Numbered from the stretch's first letter, positions 42,396 through 51,787 are shown. The stretch is DNA of 64,000 bases from an uncultured Bacteroidota bacterium (GCA_903847205.1 CAINDA010000008.1:62001-126000), one strand, 5' to 3'. Translations and numbers: made by a program. Notes: generated from the letters alone by a model not told the origin.

Positions 42396-43556
42396 ATGAT
42401 TCAACGCATTGCAAAAGATAAATTAAAGGATTTAGCATCTAAATTCAAAGCTGTAGCAGTCACTGGTGCGAGGCAAACAGGTAAAACAACTCTGGTCAAA
42501 CAAGTATTTAAAAACAAACCATATCTTTCATTAGAAAACCCTGATACACGTAACTTTGCACTAGAAGACCCACGCGGCTTTTTAGAGTCATACCCCAAAG
42601 GAGCGATTTTAGATGAAGTACAACGTGCTCCACTCTTGTTTTCATATTTGCAGGAAATTTTAGACAATTCTAAAACAAAAGGTTTATTTATACTTTCAGG
42701 TTCAAACAATTTTTTATTGCAACAATCGATCTCCCAAACACTTGCTGGAAGAGTTGGCTATATAAATTTACTTCCATTTTCTATTGCTGAATTAACTAAA
42801 GCAAAATTATTACCGGCTGACGATGACAGCCTTATGCTTAAAGGGTTTTACCCACCAATTTATGATCAGGATATTCCTCCCGAAGATTGGTGCCCAAATT
42901 ATATTCGAACATATATTGAAAAGGATGTAAGACAAATAAAAAACATAACGGATCTTATTGTTTTTGAACGATTCATAAAATTGCTTGCCGGCCGATCAGG
43001 ACAGGAATTAAACAATAGTGCTCTATCCATAGAAACGGGAGTAGATGTTAAAACAATTCAGTCATGGATTGGAATCTTAGAAAGTAGTTTTATAATTTAT
43101 CTTCTGAAACCACATTTTAAAAATTTCAATAAAACAATTGTTAAAAGACCGAAAGTCTATTTTTATGATACTGCTCTGGTTTGTTTTCTGTTATCAATTC
43201 GGAATATTTCACAATTGAAAACTCATCCTTTGAGAGGTTCAATTTTTGAAGGCATGGTAGTAACGGAATTGATAAAAAAGAGAACAAATGCAGGTTTGCC
43301 GATTAATCTATATTATTGGAGGGATAAAACCGGCCATGAAATTGATGTCATCATTGATAATGGAAACAAATTGTTGCCAATAGAAATTAAATCGGGAAAG
43401 ACCGTTAATATGGAATTTTTTAAAAATATTGACTACTGGTGTAATATAAGTGGATATGAAAAATCCGTTTTACTATACGCTGGTGGACAAAATCAGAAAA
43501 GAAGCAATGCTAAAGAAATATTAAATTGGAAAAGTCTTATGACTTACAATTTTTAA
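42396..43556 (+). CDS. AAA_14 ATPase with DUF4143 (PD-(D/E)xK-like) domain
   Basis: This 386-residue protein has an N-terminal ATPase with Walker A AVTGARQTGKTTL (near residue 25), Walker B AILDEVQRAP and sensor FILSGSNNFLLQ. The C-terminal DUF4143 region has GHEIDVIIDNG and LPIEIKSGK, a nuclease-like D-ExK pattern. The family is common in bacterial accessory DNA; its role is unclear. The ATG at 42396 is chosen because the promoter overlaps the upstream in-frame ATG at 42348. It is the only gene of module C. Confidence 0.87.
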   Translation: MIQRIAKDKLKDLASKFKAVAVTGARQTGKTTLVKQVFKNKPYLSLENPDTRNFALEDPRGFLESYPKGAILDEVQRAPLLFSYLQEILDNSKTKGLFILSGSNNFLLQQSISQTLAGRVGYINLLPFSIAELTKAKLLPADDDSLMLKGFYPPIYDQDIPPEDWCPNYIRTYIEKDVRQIKNITDLIVFERFIKLLAGRSGQELNNSALSIETGVDVKTIQSWIGILESSFIIYLLKPHFKNFNKTIVKRPKVYFYDTALVCFLLSIRNISQLKTHPLRGSIFEGMVVTELIKKRTNAGLPINLYYWRDKTGHEIDVIIDNGNKLLPIEIKSGKTVNMEFFKNIDYWCNISGYEKSVLLYAGGQNQKRSNAKEILNWKSLMTYNF

Positions 43557-43575
43557 TTTTTTTATTATAAACCAG

Positions 43576-43662
43576 CTATGTTCTGGTTAAATAGTGTTTT
43601 AACTCTGACAATATTTGTAATTCCTGAATCAAAGAGTTTGAAAAATGGTCCGTGAAGTCCAA
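43576..43662 (-). pseudogene. Orphan recombinase-type tail 3 / att scar
   Basis: A 28-residue frame starting TTG at 43662 (LDFTDHFSNSLI) and ending HYLTRT. It shares the DFTD, SN and L-E-L-L pattern of tails 2 and 4 but is more diverged. It ends module C. No hairpin lies beyond this core, unlike the others. Confidence 0.6.
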
Positions 43663-43755
43663 ACATGGCAACAGTAGCAACGGAAACGAGAACAATTCCG
43701 TAAGATTAAGAACTTTTCCCAGTTAGACTCTACAAATAATTTATTTTAGAGCTTA

Positions 43756-43880
43756 GTAGTTATTTTTGATTAATGAATTTAATCATAGATAGCCAAAAAA
43801 ATGCAGATATTCTAAAAGCAAAAGGTCGGAAATTCCGACCTTTTTTATTGCTATTAATTTTAAAATATTGATATTTACCC
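43756..43880 (+). pseudogene. Mosaic remnant: decayed gene start plus terminator copy
   Basis: 43756-43800 matches the promoter and start of the 76-residue gene (40665-40705), with its ATGGATAGCC changed to ATAGATAGCC. 43801-43880 matches the terminator region at 38883-38960, including the hairpin (43819-43847). Both source regions lie at the right end of element A, so module D is a shrunken relative of that end. Confidence 0.7.
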
Positions 43881-43912
43881 GATGGAATTAAATTACAAAA
43901 TATCTAATCAAT

Positions 43913-43999
43913 CTAATGACTTGAAATGTATCGCTTTAAACTCGATAGCACTTCAATATCCTTTAGTAATTGGTTCGAGATTTTGTCTGTGAAGTCCAC
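43913..43999 (-). pseudogene. Orphan recombinase-type tail 4 / att scar
   Basis: A 28-residue frame, nearly the same protein as tail 2 (VDFTDKISNQLL, KRYISSH) with mostly synonymous differences. The DNA similarity to tail 2 extends over ~108 bases (42160-42260 against 43900-43999). It marks the right end of module D. Confidence 0.65.
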
Positions 44000-44313
44000 T
44001 CAGTCAAAAGGCAGTATTAGAAGGGGGTTTAGAGGTGATTAAGGGGTTTGTTTTTTAAAACCTTCAGTCTACCCTAAATCCCCGAAAACTGCGAAAAAAG
44101 CCTCATTTTTCAACATACGCTCTACCCTAAAGTCTACCCTCTTTTTTATGTCTACTTTTCTCCGTAGCTTCATATTCATTTCAAATCAAACCCGGCTTCT
44201 TCGTTGATTTAATGTGAATCATGTAACTTATTCCAAAATTTGTGTAATACTTATTGAAATTAAGCTGTTCACCTTTGTAGCGTAACAATTCAGTTGCATT
44301 AAATCTTAAAAAA

Positions 44314-44499
44314 ATGAATACTACGCAATTAAAAGGAAACTGGAATGAGCAAAAAGGTAAGCTCATGAAAAAGTTTGCAATCTTAACAGACAATGACATG
44401 ATGTTTAAAGAAGGTAAAAAAGATGAAATGCTTGGAAAACTTCAAATCAAGCTTGGTAAAACAAAAGAAGAGTTCCAAAAGATTATTTCAGAACTTTAA
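44314..44499 (+). CDS. CsbD-family stress-response protein
   Basis: This 61-residue protein has the CsbD pattern: LKGNWNEQKGKL, then FAILTDNDMMF, KDEMLGKLQ and KLGKTKEEFQ. These small, highly charged proteins are induced by general stress in many bacteria; the molecular role is not known. An opposite-strand frame over the same DNA is rejected. The 251 bases after it hold no gene that I can support. Confidence 0.88.
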   Translation: MNTTQLKGNWNEQKGKLMKKFAILTDNDMMFKEGKKDEMLGKLQIKLGKTKEEFQKIISEL

Positions 44500-44750
44500 T
44501 CGTGAAATTCTGTTTGGTAGGGTCTTTAACGATTTGTCAGGTTGGCTAAACGGCATCAGGAACATGGAAATTTCCCAATCTTCCTTCCATGACCAACGAA
44601 ATGGTACACGAGCCTGTTCTCCGTTAATCGTTCGTTTAGAAAAGGGATGCTACTGAACAGAATTTTTTTTATTGACGATATTTTATGATTACCTAAACTG
44701 CGAATTGCTCTAAACATTATCATTTTAAAAACATTCAACAAAGAAAAAAA

Positions 44751-44894
44751 ATGCCTTATAAAAGTCTGAAACAGGAAAGGTTTTTTAATGTTAACAGGAA
44801 GAAACTGGAAAAACAGGGAGTTGATGTGGACGAATGGAACAAAGCCAGTAAGGGTAAGAAATTACCACTTCGCGTACCAAAGAAAAATAAGTAG
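44751..44894 (+). CDS. Small basic protein, 47 residues
   Basis: Starts MPYKSLKQERFFNVNRKKLE and ends LRVPKKNK. Strongly basic, helical and without hydrophobic segments. The reading frame is clean, and the product looks like the short Lys-rich proteins that often accompany stress genes in Bacteroidota. No family name is known to me. Confidence 0.55.
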   Translation: MPYKSLKQERFFNVNRKKLEKQGVDVDEWNKASKGKKLPLRVPKKNK

Positions 44895-44946
44895 TTTCCG
44901 GTAATATTTTAAGTCTTAAATCCCCTCATCAAAATTTCATTTCTAA

Positions 44947-45240
44947 TCACATACTTCCCATCCAAAAACACGAATACCCTTTCAGCACACCCTTCATCAT
45001 ATCTTTTGAAACCACATCCTTATTTCGCTTCCTATAATGTGCCATCCACTTCGAGCAACACATACTCACAGTAATCTGTTCAATCCCTCCAACCAAATGT
45101 TGATTATACAAATAATCTATAAATTCATGAACAATTGAACAATGTGAGGTTGCAGAGGCAATGGATTTGACTTGTAAGAGATGAACGCGATACTCATAAA
45201 GATAAACTATCAATAAATTATGAAAACGCTGGGGAGTCAT
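44947..45240 (-). CDS. Hypothetical protein, 97 residues
   Basis: Chosen start is MTPQRFHNLLI; an upstream ATG at 45261 adds seven unlikely residues. The protein is helical and Cys-containing, with LYEYRVHLLQVKS and HEFIDYLYNQHLVGGIEQITV. No signal peptide or family that I can name. It looks like a genuine conserved small protein because of its even composition. Confidence 0.5.
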   Translation of the reverse strand: MTPQRFHNLLIVYLYEYRVHLLQVKSIASATSHCSIVHEFIDYLYNQHLVGGIEQITVSMCCSKWMAHYRKRNKDVVSKDMMKGVLKGYSCFWMGSM

Positions 45241-45333
45241 CGTTTGGGTGGTGAATTTCAATTAGGCATTGCAAACATAAAACATTTTAAATCAAACCAA
45301 CATCCCGCATTTCAAAGTAAGAATCCATATTTG

Positions 45334-47523
45334 TTACTGAACAATTATTTTTTTATTCACAACATTTTTATTTTCGTCAGTTATCTGAATAAAATAAATT
45401 CCATTACTCATTGTTCCTTTTTCTATTACACATTGTTTGCCTGTGAGGTTTAAGGATTTTATTGTTTTACCCAAAACATCCATTATTTTCACAGTTGTGT
45501 TTTTTTGTTCTTCAGTAAAGACTATTTTAGTTTGAGAAGTGAAAGGGTTTGGGTAAACTGAAATTGAAGAATTATTTTCTTTCAAATATTTTGTTGACAA
45601 AATAACCCCACCTTGTTTGTAAACCAAAACCCCAAATTGAGTTCCTAACCATTTATTTCCATATTTATCAATCGAAAGAGCAGTAGTGTTACTAAAATTG
45701 GGAATTGGTGAATTGCCGGCAGAAAATGTAGTCCAGTTTGTCCCATCAAAATGTATTAAATCTAAACCTGTGTTTTCCCAAATGCTACCATCAATGTCTT
45801 TTGCTAATTTTCCACCGGAACTGTTTAAAGATGGATATGGATAATTAGTAATGTTTGTCAAGTCAAATTTATATAAGCCTAATTGTCCATTTGAAAACCA
45901 AATATTGTTCAAGCTATCAATAACGAATGAATCAAAAAAGTTTGTCGGTAATGAAGAGTTGGATGTATCGAATATAGTCCAATTAACACCGTCAAATTTC
46001 AACAATCCGTTAGAGGTCCCAATCCAGACATGGTTATTGTTATCTATCTCTATATCATTGATTGGGGCATCGGGGAGTGGAGAATTTAAATTGCTAAATG
46101 TAGTCCAATTACTACCATCAAAATGGGCGAGCCCTTCGTGAGAAGTATAATAATAGGTGCCGTAAATTGAGTCATATACTGTAGTTTGCCATGCAAAATA
46201 ATCCATCCATATTCCGCCTGATAAATCTGTAACAATACAATTCAGTGCAAGACTACTTTGAATGCCTGTCATTAAAGCGGGGGTGTTGGGGATATTTGAC
46301 CAATTTGTTCCATCAAATTTATTTAATCCCAATTTAGTTTTAATATACAGATTTCCTATGTGGTCAACAGCTATTCCAAAAGCTCCATGACTATAAAAAG
46401 GCAATGATGACCAACTGTTCCAATCATATTTAACCAGACTGAAATTATATGAATCATTTCCCCCTAAGTATGCATTTCCGTTTATGTCATTTACTATTTG
46501 CCGGACATAACTATCAAGAAATAAGGAATTCGAGGGGTTGTAATTTGTGAATACGGCACCTGTTTTTCTGCCAACCAAACCGGTACTGTTTCCGGGTTCA
46601 AACCAAATATTATTTAAATTATCTGCGTATACAAGGTAAATACTGTTTACGGATATTGATGAATTCGTAGTATCAAATTTTGTCCAACTTGTTCCATCAA
46701 AAGACATTATGCCTCCAAGCGAAGAATGGCTATCGTTGCTACATCCTGTCCAAATAATATTGTTGTTGTCAATGGTCATAGATTGGTTATATAGGTTCAT
46801 AATATTTGTGTTGGTGTTATCAAAAACAGTAAATGTATTTCCATCAAATTTTTCTACACCATCATTATGCAATAGCCAAATATTTCCAATAGCATCTTTG
46901 TCAATTTTATTTATGGATTTAGTGGATATATTTGAATTTGTAGTATTAAAAGTAGTCCATATTGTCCCGTCAAACCTTACTAAAACACCAGAGCTTACGA
47001 ACCATATTTCATTGCCTTTGGAACAAAGTAAATCACAAAAGTTACTTGGAATTCCTGAATTAGAGGTAGTATAATTTGTCCAATTTGTTCCATCAAATTT
47101 AATTAAACCTCCTTCCCCCCTGGTAATCCAAAGATTGTTATTATTATCAATAGCCATAGAATGTATGGCGTGTCCATCAAGCGAAGTACCTGAAGTGTCA
47201 TAAATAGTCCAATTAACATTATCGAATTTTATAATGTAACCTTTGTCCCACGTACCAAACCACTTGTTACCATTATTATCCACTACTATCGAAGTAACCC
47301 AACTGTCAGGAATTGGTGAATTGGTTTTATCGAAAAAAACTCGTGTGCCCGTTGTCTTGTTTATTCTTACCACTCCAGCATGAGTACCCACCCATATATA
47401 ATTGGCTTCTCCTGCAATTACCTCGATATTTGGCACCTTTGAATGATAAACCCAGTCTGGATACTGTGCAAAAATATTAGGAGAACAAATGAAGAAAAAA
47501 ATAATAAGTATTTGCTTTTTCAT
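45334..47523 (-). CDS. Secreted two-component-regulator-type propeller protein with T9SS domain
   Basis: This 729-residue protein has a signal peptide (1-19, ending IFAQ), then about a dozen propeller repeats of the Reg_prop type (patterns IWVGTHAGVVRI, NKWFGTWDKG, LIKFDGTNWT). A type A T9SS sorting domain forms the last ~75 residues (SVYPNPFTSQT, then NGIYFIQI). It is probably a surface-exposed or secreted beta-propeller. The repeats end in (K/R)FDG.NWT, typical of Bacteroidota surface proteins. It is unusual within a mobile island and may have been carried as host-derived cargo. Confidence 0.85.
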   Translation of the reverse strand: MKKQILIIFFFICSPNIFAQYPDWVYHSKVPNIEVIAGEANYIWVGTHAGVVRINKTTGTRVFFDKTNSPIPDSWVTSIVVDNNGNKWFGTWDKGYIIKFDNVNWTIYDTSGTSLDGHAIHSMAIDNNNNLWITRGEGGLIKFDGTNWTNYTTSNSGIPSNFCDLLCSKGNEIWFVSSGVLVRFDGTIWTTFNTTNSNISTKSINKIDKDAIGNIWLLHNDGVEKFDGNTFTVFDNTNTNIMNLYNQSMTIDNNNIIWTGCSNDSHSSLGGIMSFDGTSWTKFDTTNSSISVNSIYLVYADNLNNIWFEPGNSTGLVGRKTGAVFTNYNPSNSLFLDSYVRQIVNDINGNAYLGGNDSYNFSLVKYDWNSWSSLPFYSHGAFGIAVDHIGNLYIKTKLGLNKFDGTNWSNIPNTPALMTGIQSSLALNCIVTDLSGGIWMDYFAWQTTVYDSIYGTYYYTSHEGLAHFDGSNWTTFSNLNSPLPDAPINDIEIDNNNHVWIGTSNGLLKFDGVNWTIFDTSNSSLPTNFFDSFVIDSLNNIWFSNGQLGLYKFDLTNITNYPYPSLNSSGGKLAKDIDGSIWENTGLDLIHFDGTNWTTFSAGNSPIPNFSNTTALSIDKYGNKWLGTQFGVLVYKQGGVILSTKYLKENNSSISVYPNPFTSQTKIVFTEEQKNTTVKIMDVLGKTIKSLNLTGKQCVIEKGTMSNGIYFIQITDENKNVVNKKIIVQ

Positions 47524-47684
47524 TTTTTATTGTTTGTGATTATATTCTCGCTGTCGCTATTAGTTAGCTTGGTCTTAATCTAAGTGGTTGATTTTGTTGA
47601 TTTATATTTTCTGGTCAAAAAGAGTATTTGCATCTTACGATGAAATCTCTTATAAGTTTAGTTTTTTTAGAGAAGCGATTCATT

Positions 47685-48302
47685 TCACATCAGCCCCGGA
47701 TTCTGAGTTGATATATAATAATCAATTTCGGCTTTCAAGCTATTAGCTATAAGTGTTTGGTCGTTTCGCAACATTTCATTTGATAAATAGGTGTTGCATA
47801 CCAATATGTTTTTTTTATTTCTAATACCAAGAACAACACCGGATTTTACTCTTCCAATAATTTCATACCCACCTCCTACCAACTCATCTCTATCCTCATA
47901 ACTAAGCATCGGGTTCAAGGTAAAGAATTCCTTCATTTTATCAATAGGACTTGCAATATCAAGTTTTCCTCTTTCAACAAATCTTTTGAAGAAGTGACCG
48001 GTGAAAAAAACAATTTCCTTATTGGTCATGACCAAGCCGGCTCTAATTCCTATAGAAGTATCATGGTAATTTACAAAAGTTTGGAAAATATCATTCTTTG
48101 TTTTTAATTCTATAATATAAATCCATTTGTTTTTGGTCTTGGGAGTAACATAATCATAGGCTTTAACAAAAGGATATTTTTTTGTTTTGCTAAGCTCGCT
48201 TATTTGGTCTTTGATTACGTATTCAGATTTTCGTTTCACCATATCAAAGTCAAAGAGAATTTCCTTGATTATTTCTTCTTTGGACATGGATGGGACTATC
48301 AT
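47685..48302 (-). CDS. Hypothetical protein, 205 residues
   Basis: Soluble alpha/beta protein. The middle part has GLVMTNKEIVFFTGHFFKRFVERG, a pattern often seen in DUFs with a toxin- or nuclease-like fold. No family is assigned. A second in-frame ATG gives a 200-residue form. It ends the left, leftward-transcribed part of element E. Confidence 0.5.
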   Translation of the reverse strand: MIVPSMSKEEIIKEILFDFDMVKRKSEYVIKDQISELSKTKKYPFVKAYDYVTPKTKNKWIYIIELKTKNDIFQTFVNYHDTSIGIRAGLVMTNKEIVFFTGHFFKRFVERGKLDIASPIDKMKEFFTLNPMLSYEDRDELVGGGYEIIGRVKSGVVLGIRNKKNILVCNTYLSNEMLRNDQTLIANSLKAEIDYYISTQNPGLM

Positions 48303-48477
48303 GTGGTCTTAAGATGTGAAATGTTTTTGGAATTTTTGGGTGGATTTTACAAGCGAAAATAAGATTTTTTTAATGCTTGTTAAAAACAGCTTGGGTTAAT
48401 TATGATAACGCGAAGTAAAGTGCAATTTTTTTCGGTTTCATGATAAATCCAAATTTCTTGAAGTGTTAGTTTTGACC

Positions 48478-49110
48478 CGGAGATTAGATAAATGGGGACA
48501 CGAAAAAGCAGCGCACGACAAGTATAATCGCCATTGGCGAGGTATTGCTCCAAAGAGTACAGGCGACTATGCTTTTATATCACACATGATTGAAACTACT
48601 ATACACAACTCAGGCAAAGTGGGTGTTGTTGTGCCACATGGAGTTTTGTTTAGAGGTGGTGCTGAAGGAAAAATACGACAACAATTTATCGAAGAAAATT
48701 TATTAGAAGCTGTAATTGGTTTACCTGCTAAATTATTTTATGGTACAGGTATTCCTGCAGCAATTTTAATTTTTAACAGAGGTAAAAAAACAAAAGATGT
48801 TTTGTTTATTGATGCCAGTAAAGAGTATCAGGATGGAAAAAACCAATACAAATTACGCGAAGAAGATTTAAATAAAATTTTCGGAACGTTTAAAAACTTC
48901 AAAGAAATTGAGAAGTATAGCAGTTTAGCGAGCTTCGATAAGATTAAAGAGAATGATTTTAACTTAAACATTCCTCGCTATGTTGATACGTTTGAAGAAG
49001 AAGAAACAATAGACATTGCTAAAGAACAAAAGGATATTGAAGTATTAGAAAAGAAATTAGTTGACGTAAAAAAACAAATGACAGCTTACTTAAAAGAATT
49101 AGGAATTTAA
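48478..49110 (+). pseudogene. hsdM: Type I DNA methyltransferase HsdM, C-terminal remnant
   Basis: About 210 residues of the C-terminal half of HsdM, from LDKWGHE to the end: GDYAFISHMIETT, VVPHGVLFRGGAEGKIR, GIPAAILIFNRG, FNLNIPRYVDTFEEE. The N-terminal half with the SAM-binding motif and the NPPF catalytic motif is missing. A GTG at 48463 extends the frame by non-homologous codons. So this type I system probably has no active modification subunit in this window. Confidence 0.85.
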
Positions 49111-49114
49111 AAAA

Positions 49115-49873
49115 ATGAAAATCCAATATTGCTCCGACCTGCATATCGAGTTTCCAGAAAATAAAAACTTTCTGAAACTAAACCCGCTCAAACCTATGGG
49201 TGATATATTATTGTTGGCAGGTGATGTTACGCTGTTTGCTATAATGGAAAAGCAAAAAGATTTTTTCAAATATATTTCCGATAATTTTAAAACTACATAT
49301 TGGATTCCGGGCAATCACGAATATTATAATTACGATGCCATTAATCGCAGCGGCTCATTTACAGAAAAAATTAAAGACAATATTTTTTTAGTAAACAACA
49401 CATCGGTAGTTCACGATGATGTAAAATTTATCTTCTCTACACTATGGTCTAAAATTAGCCCTGCTAATGAGTGGAACATCGAGCGAGGCATGAATGACTT
49501 TCACGTAATTAGATATAATAAATACAGATTCTCTGCATTACAATTCAATCAATTTCATACCGAGAGTATAAATTATTTACAAAACGAACTCGTACAAAAA
49601 CAAACAGGTAAAACCATTGTAGTAACGCATCACGTTCCTACTTTATTAAATTATCCGCAACATTACAAAGGCAGCATATTAAACGAGGGCTTTGCAGTAG
49701 AATTGTTTGATTTTATCGAACCATCTAATATTGATTATTGGATTTACGGACACCATCATGCAAATACACCTGATTTTAAAATAGGCAACACGCAAATGCT
49801 CACTAACCAGTTGGGGTATGTGGCTCACCAAGAACATATTAACTTTAAAACAAATCAAATATTTAACATATAA
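49115..49873 (+). CDS. Metallophosphoesterase
   Basis: This 252-residue calcineurin-like phosphoesterase has all metal-binding motifs: CSDLHIE (Asp8, His10), LLLAGDV, GNHEYY, VVTHHVP and GHHHAN. The substrate may be a nucleotide or nucleic acid. It starts 4 bases after hsdM within the defence locus, so it may be an added defence gene. Family identity is firm, target unknown. Confidence 0.9.
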   Translation: MKIQYCSDLHIEFPENKNFLKLNPLKPMGDILLLAGDVTLFAIMEKQKDFFKYISDNFKTTYWIPGNHEYYNYDAINRSGSFTEKIKDNIFLVNNTSVVHDDVKFIFSTLWSKISPANEWNIERGMNDFHVIRYNKYRFSALQFNQFHTESINYLQNELVQKQTGKTIVVTHHVPTLLNYPQHYKGSILNEGFAVELFDFIEPSNIDYWIYGHHHANTPDFKIGNTQMLTNQLGYVAHQEHINFKTNQIFNI

Positions 49874-49887
49874 TATGCAGTATTACA

Positions 49888-49950
49888 ATATAATAAACTT
49901 AATTAAATTATAATAAACCTTATTAGTTTATTATAAGTTTATTATCTTTG
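49888..49950 (+). promoter_or_regulatory. Promoter with iterated operator half-sites
   Basis: TATAATAAAC occurs twice and its complement GTTTATTA twice in 55 bases. They are followed by the -7 box TATCTTTG (49943-49950), 15 bases before the ATG at 49966. This suits autoregulation by the antitoxin-like product. Confidence 0.6.
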
Positions 49951-49965
49951 TATAAAGAATACCAA

Positions 49966-50976
49966 ATGAAAGTAGAAGAATATATACAAGAAATAACAGG
50001 TGCTAATGCCAATTTAACTCAACTTACAAAAGACGAGTTAGGTATAATGCCTTATTATTTAACAAGCACTTTTCGATTTTACCATCTTGATATTTTAGGC
50101 AAAAATTTTATAATGGTAGATATACAACATTATCCGTTTAATGTTGGACAAATACAGCAGCAATTACAAATAGTAAGTAGCAATTTTGGCAAAAAAGTAG
50201 TACTTCAATTAAATCAAATTGACAGCTTGTTGCGAAAACGACTAATAGAAGCACGCATAAATTTTATAGCCCCGGGTAAACAACTTTTTTTACCCGATTT
50301 GCTAATTAACCTGAGCGAGAGCAAACACAATTTTACTACTAAAGTAAAAAGCAAAAAACTGCTTCCTTCTGCACAGTTTATATTGCTGTATCATATTTTA
50401 TTCAAACGAAAAAACGATTTTAAAATAGAAGAAAAATCATTTAAGGAATTAGCTAAGTATTTTAACTATACGCAAATGGCTATTACCAAAGCGGTAGATA
50501 ACTTGCAAAGGCTCGAATTATGCACAGTAAAAGGCACAAAAGAAAAGTACATTCAATTCTGTACCAACGATAGGCATCAGTTGTGGGGCACAGCAAAAGA
50601 TTATTTAGTTAACCCTGTGCTGAAGCGTGTGTTTGTTGATACGCTTCCAAAAAAATTGCATTACAAAAGTAACGCATCTGCATTATGCGAATACACAGAC
50701 ATGAACCCTTTAAAGCAACAGTATTATGCAATCGACAAAACATATTATTTTGAGTTGCAAAAAGCGGGTAAGTTGCTTAACGAAAATGAATACGAAGGAA
50801 AGTACTGCTTAGAAGTTTATAAATATAACCCCGAAAAATTAACACACGATGCACCAGTTAAGCGTGAGGAAGAAGAGATAATAGATCCGCTTTCTCTTTA
50901 TTTAAGTTTAAAAGGCACACACGATGAACGTGTAGAAATGGCAATGGAACAATTAACAGATACAGTACAATGGTAA
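49966..50976 (+). CDS. AbiEi-like winged-helix protein (antitoxin candidate)
   Basis: This 336-residue protein has a central winged-helix domain (about 130-190: KSFKELAKYFNYTQMAITKAVDNLQRLEL). The ATG at 49966 is preferred over a TTG inside the promoter box. It overlaps the nucleotidyltransferase gene by 7 bases (50970-50976). Together they resemble AbiEi/AbiEii type IV toxin-antitoxin pairs, in which this protein would repress its own promoter through the iterated sites. Sequence similarity to AbiEi is inferred from layout only. Confidence 0.65.
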   Translation: MKVEEYIQEITGANANLTQLTKDELGIMPYYLTSTFRFYHLDILGKNFIMVDIQHYPFNVGQIQQQLQIVSSNFGKKVVLQLNQIDSLLRKRLIEARINFIAPGKQLFLPDLLINLSESKHNFTTKVKSKKLLPSAQFILLYHILFKRKNDFKIEEKSFKELAKYFNYTQMAITKAVDNLQRLELCTVKGTKEKYIQFCTNDRHQLWGTAKDYLVNPVLKRVFVDTLPKKLHYKSNASALCEYTDMNPLKQQYYAIDKTYYFELQKAGKLLNENEYEGKYCLEVYKYNPEKLTHDAPVKREEEEIIDPLSLYLSLKGTHDERVEMAMEQLTDTVQW

Positions 50977-51740
50977 TAGGCATACAAAAATTTAAAGAAT
51001 ATTTCAAAGAGTTTCCAAAACAATACATCATTATTGGCGGAACAGCTTGCGATATAATAATGGAAGAAAAAAACTTTGTTCCGCGCGGTACACAGGATAT
51101 TGATATGATTTTAATTGTAGAAGCGTTAAGCACCGATTTTGTAAAACAATTTTGGTTATTTATTAAAGACGCTGGTTACGAACTTCAACAAAAAAGCGCC
51201 GACCAACGTATTTTTTATCGCTTTCTAAAACCCGCTAACAAAGAATTTCCTAAACAAATAGAACTTTTTTCTCGCATACCTGATAGTGTTAATTTTGAAG
51301 GCGAAGGCAACTTTACTCCAATTCCGGTTGATGATGAATTATCGAACCTTTCTGCCATATTAATGGACGAAGATTATTACAATTATACATTACAACATTC
51401 TATACCGCAACAGGATTTACGTTTAGCTAATATTGAAGCATTGGTGTGTTTAAAGGCAAAAGCGTTCATCAATTTAACGGAGCAAAAAGAAAAAGGCGAA
51501 CAAATTGATGCTAAAAAAATAGCAAAGCACAAAACCGATGTTTTTAGATTGGCAGCAATGCTTGCGCCTAACAGCAATTTTGATTTACCGCAAAGTATTT
51601 TTAACGATTTACAAGCCTTTGCCGGAGTAATAAAAAATGATTTACCCAATAAACAAATGTTTGAAAACTTTGGTTTGCCAAACGCAAATGCAGAGGACAT
51701 TTTAAATCTATTAATTGCGAGTTTTATCATTAAGCAATAA
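50970..51740 (+). CDS. AbiEii-like nucleotidyltransferase (toxin candidate)
   Basis: This 256-residue protein has a nucleotidyltransferase core near the start: YIIIGGTACDIIM, then GTQDIDMILIVEAL with the Asp pair, and a third acidic strand (KQIELFSRI). This is the minimal fold of AbiEii-type toxins, which modify RNA. Overlap with the upstream gene supports a toxin-antitoxin unit. An alternative is a plain nucleotidyltransferase of unknown target. Confidence 0.7.
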   Translation: MVIGIQKFKEYFKEFPKQYIIIGGTACDIIMEEKNFVPRGTQDIDMILIVEALSTDFVKQFWLFIKDAGYELQQKSADQRIFYRFLKPANKEFPKQIELFSRIPDSVNFEGEGNFTPIPVDDELSNLSAILMDEDYYNYTLQHSIPQQDLRLANIEALVCLKAKAFINLTEQKEKGEQIDAKKIAKHKTDVFRLAAMLAPNSNFDLPQSIFNDLQAFAGVIKNDLPNKQMFENFGLPNANAEDILNLLIASFIIKQ

Positions 51741-51787
51741 CAATTAACAATTTTAAAACTGATGCATTAATTAATTTTTAAAAAAGA

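Larger units (their letters stand above)
43557..44313. other. 757-bp gene-free stretch with att scars and remnants
   Basis: It contains orphan tail 3, a remnant block (43756-43880) and orphan tail 4 (43913-43999). 44000-44160 holds direct repeats of the type TCTACCCTAAA, with no gene. 44211-44313 is the leader of the CsbD-like gene. No intact coding region was found. Confidence 0.7.

Noticed and set aside
44181-44399. Leftward frame over the CsbD-like gene
   Set aside because: CsbD homology on the + strand is clear; the opposite frame has no recognisable features.
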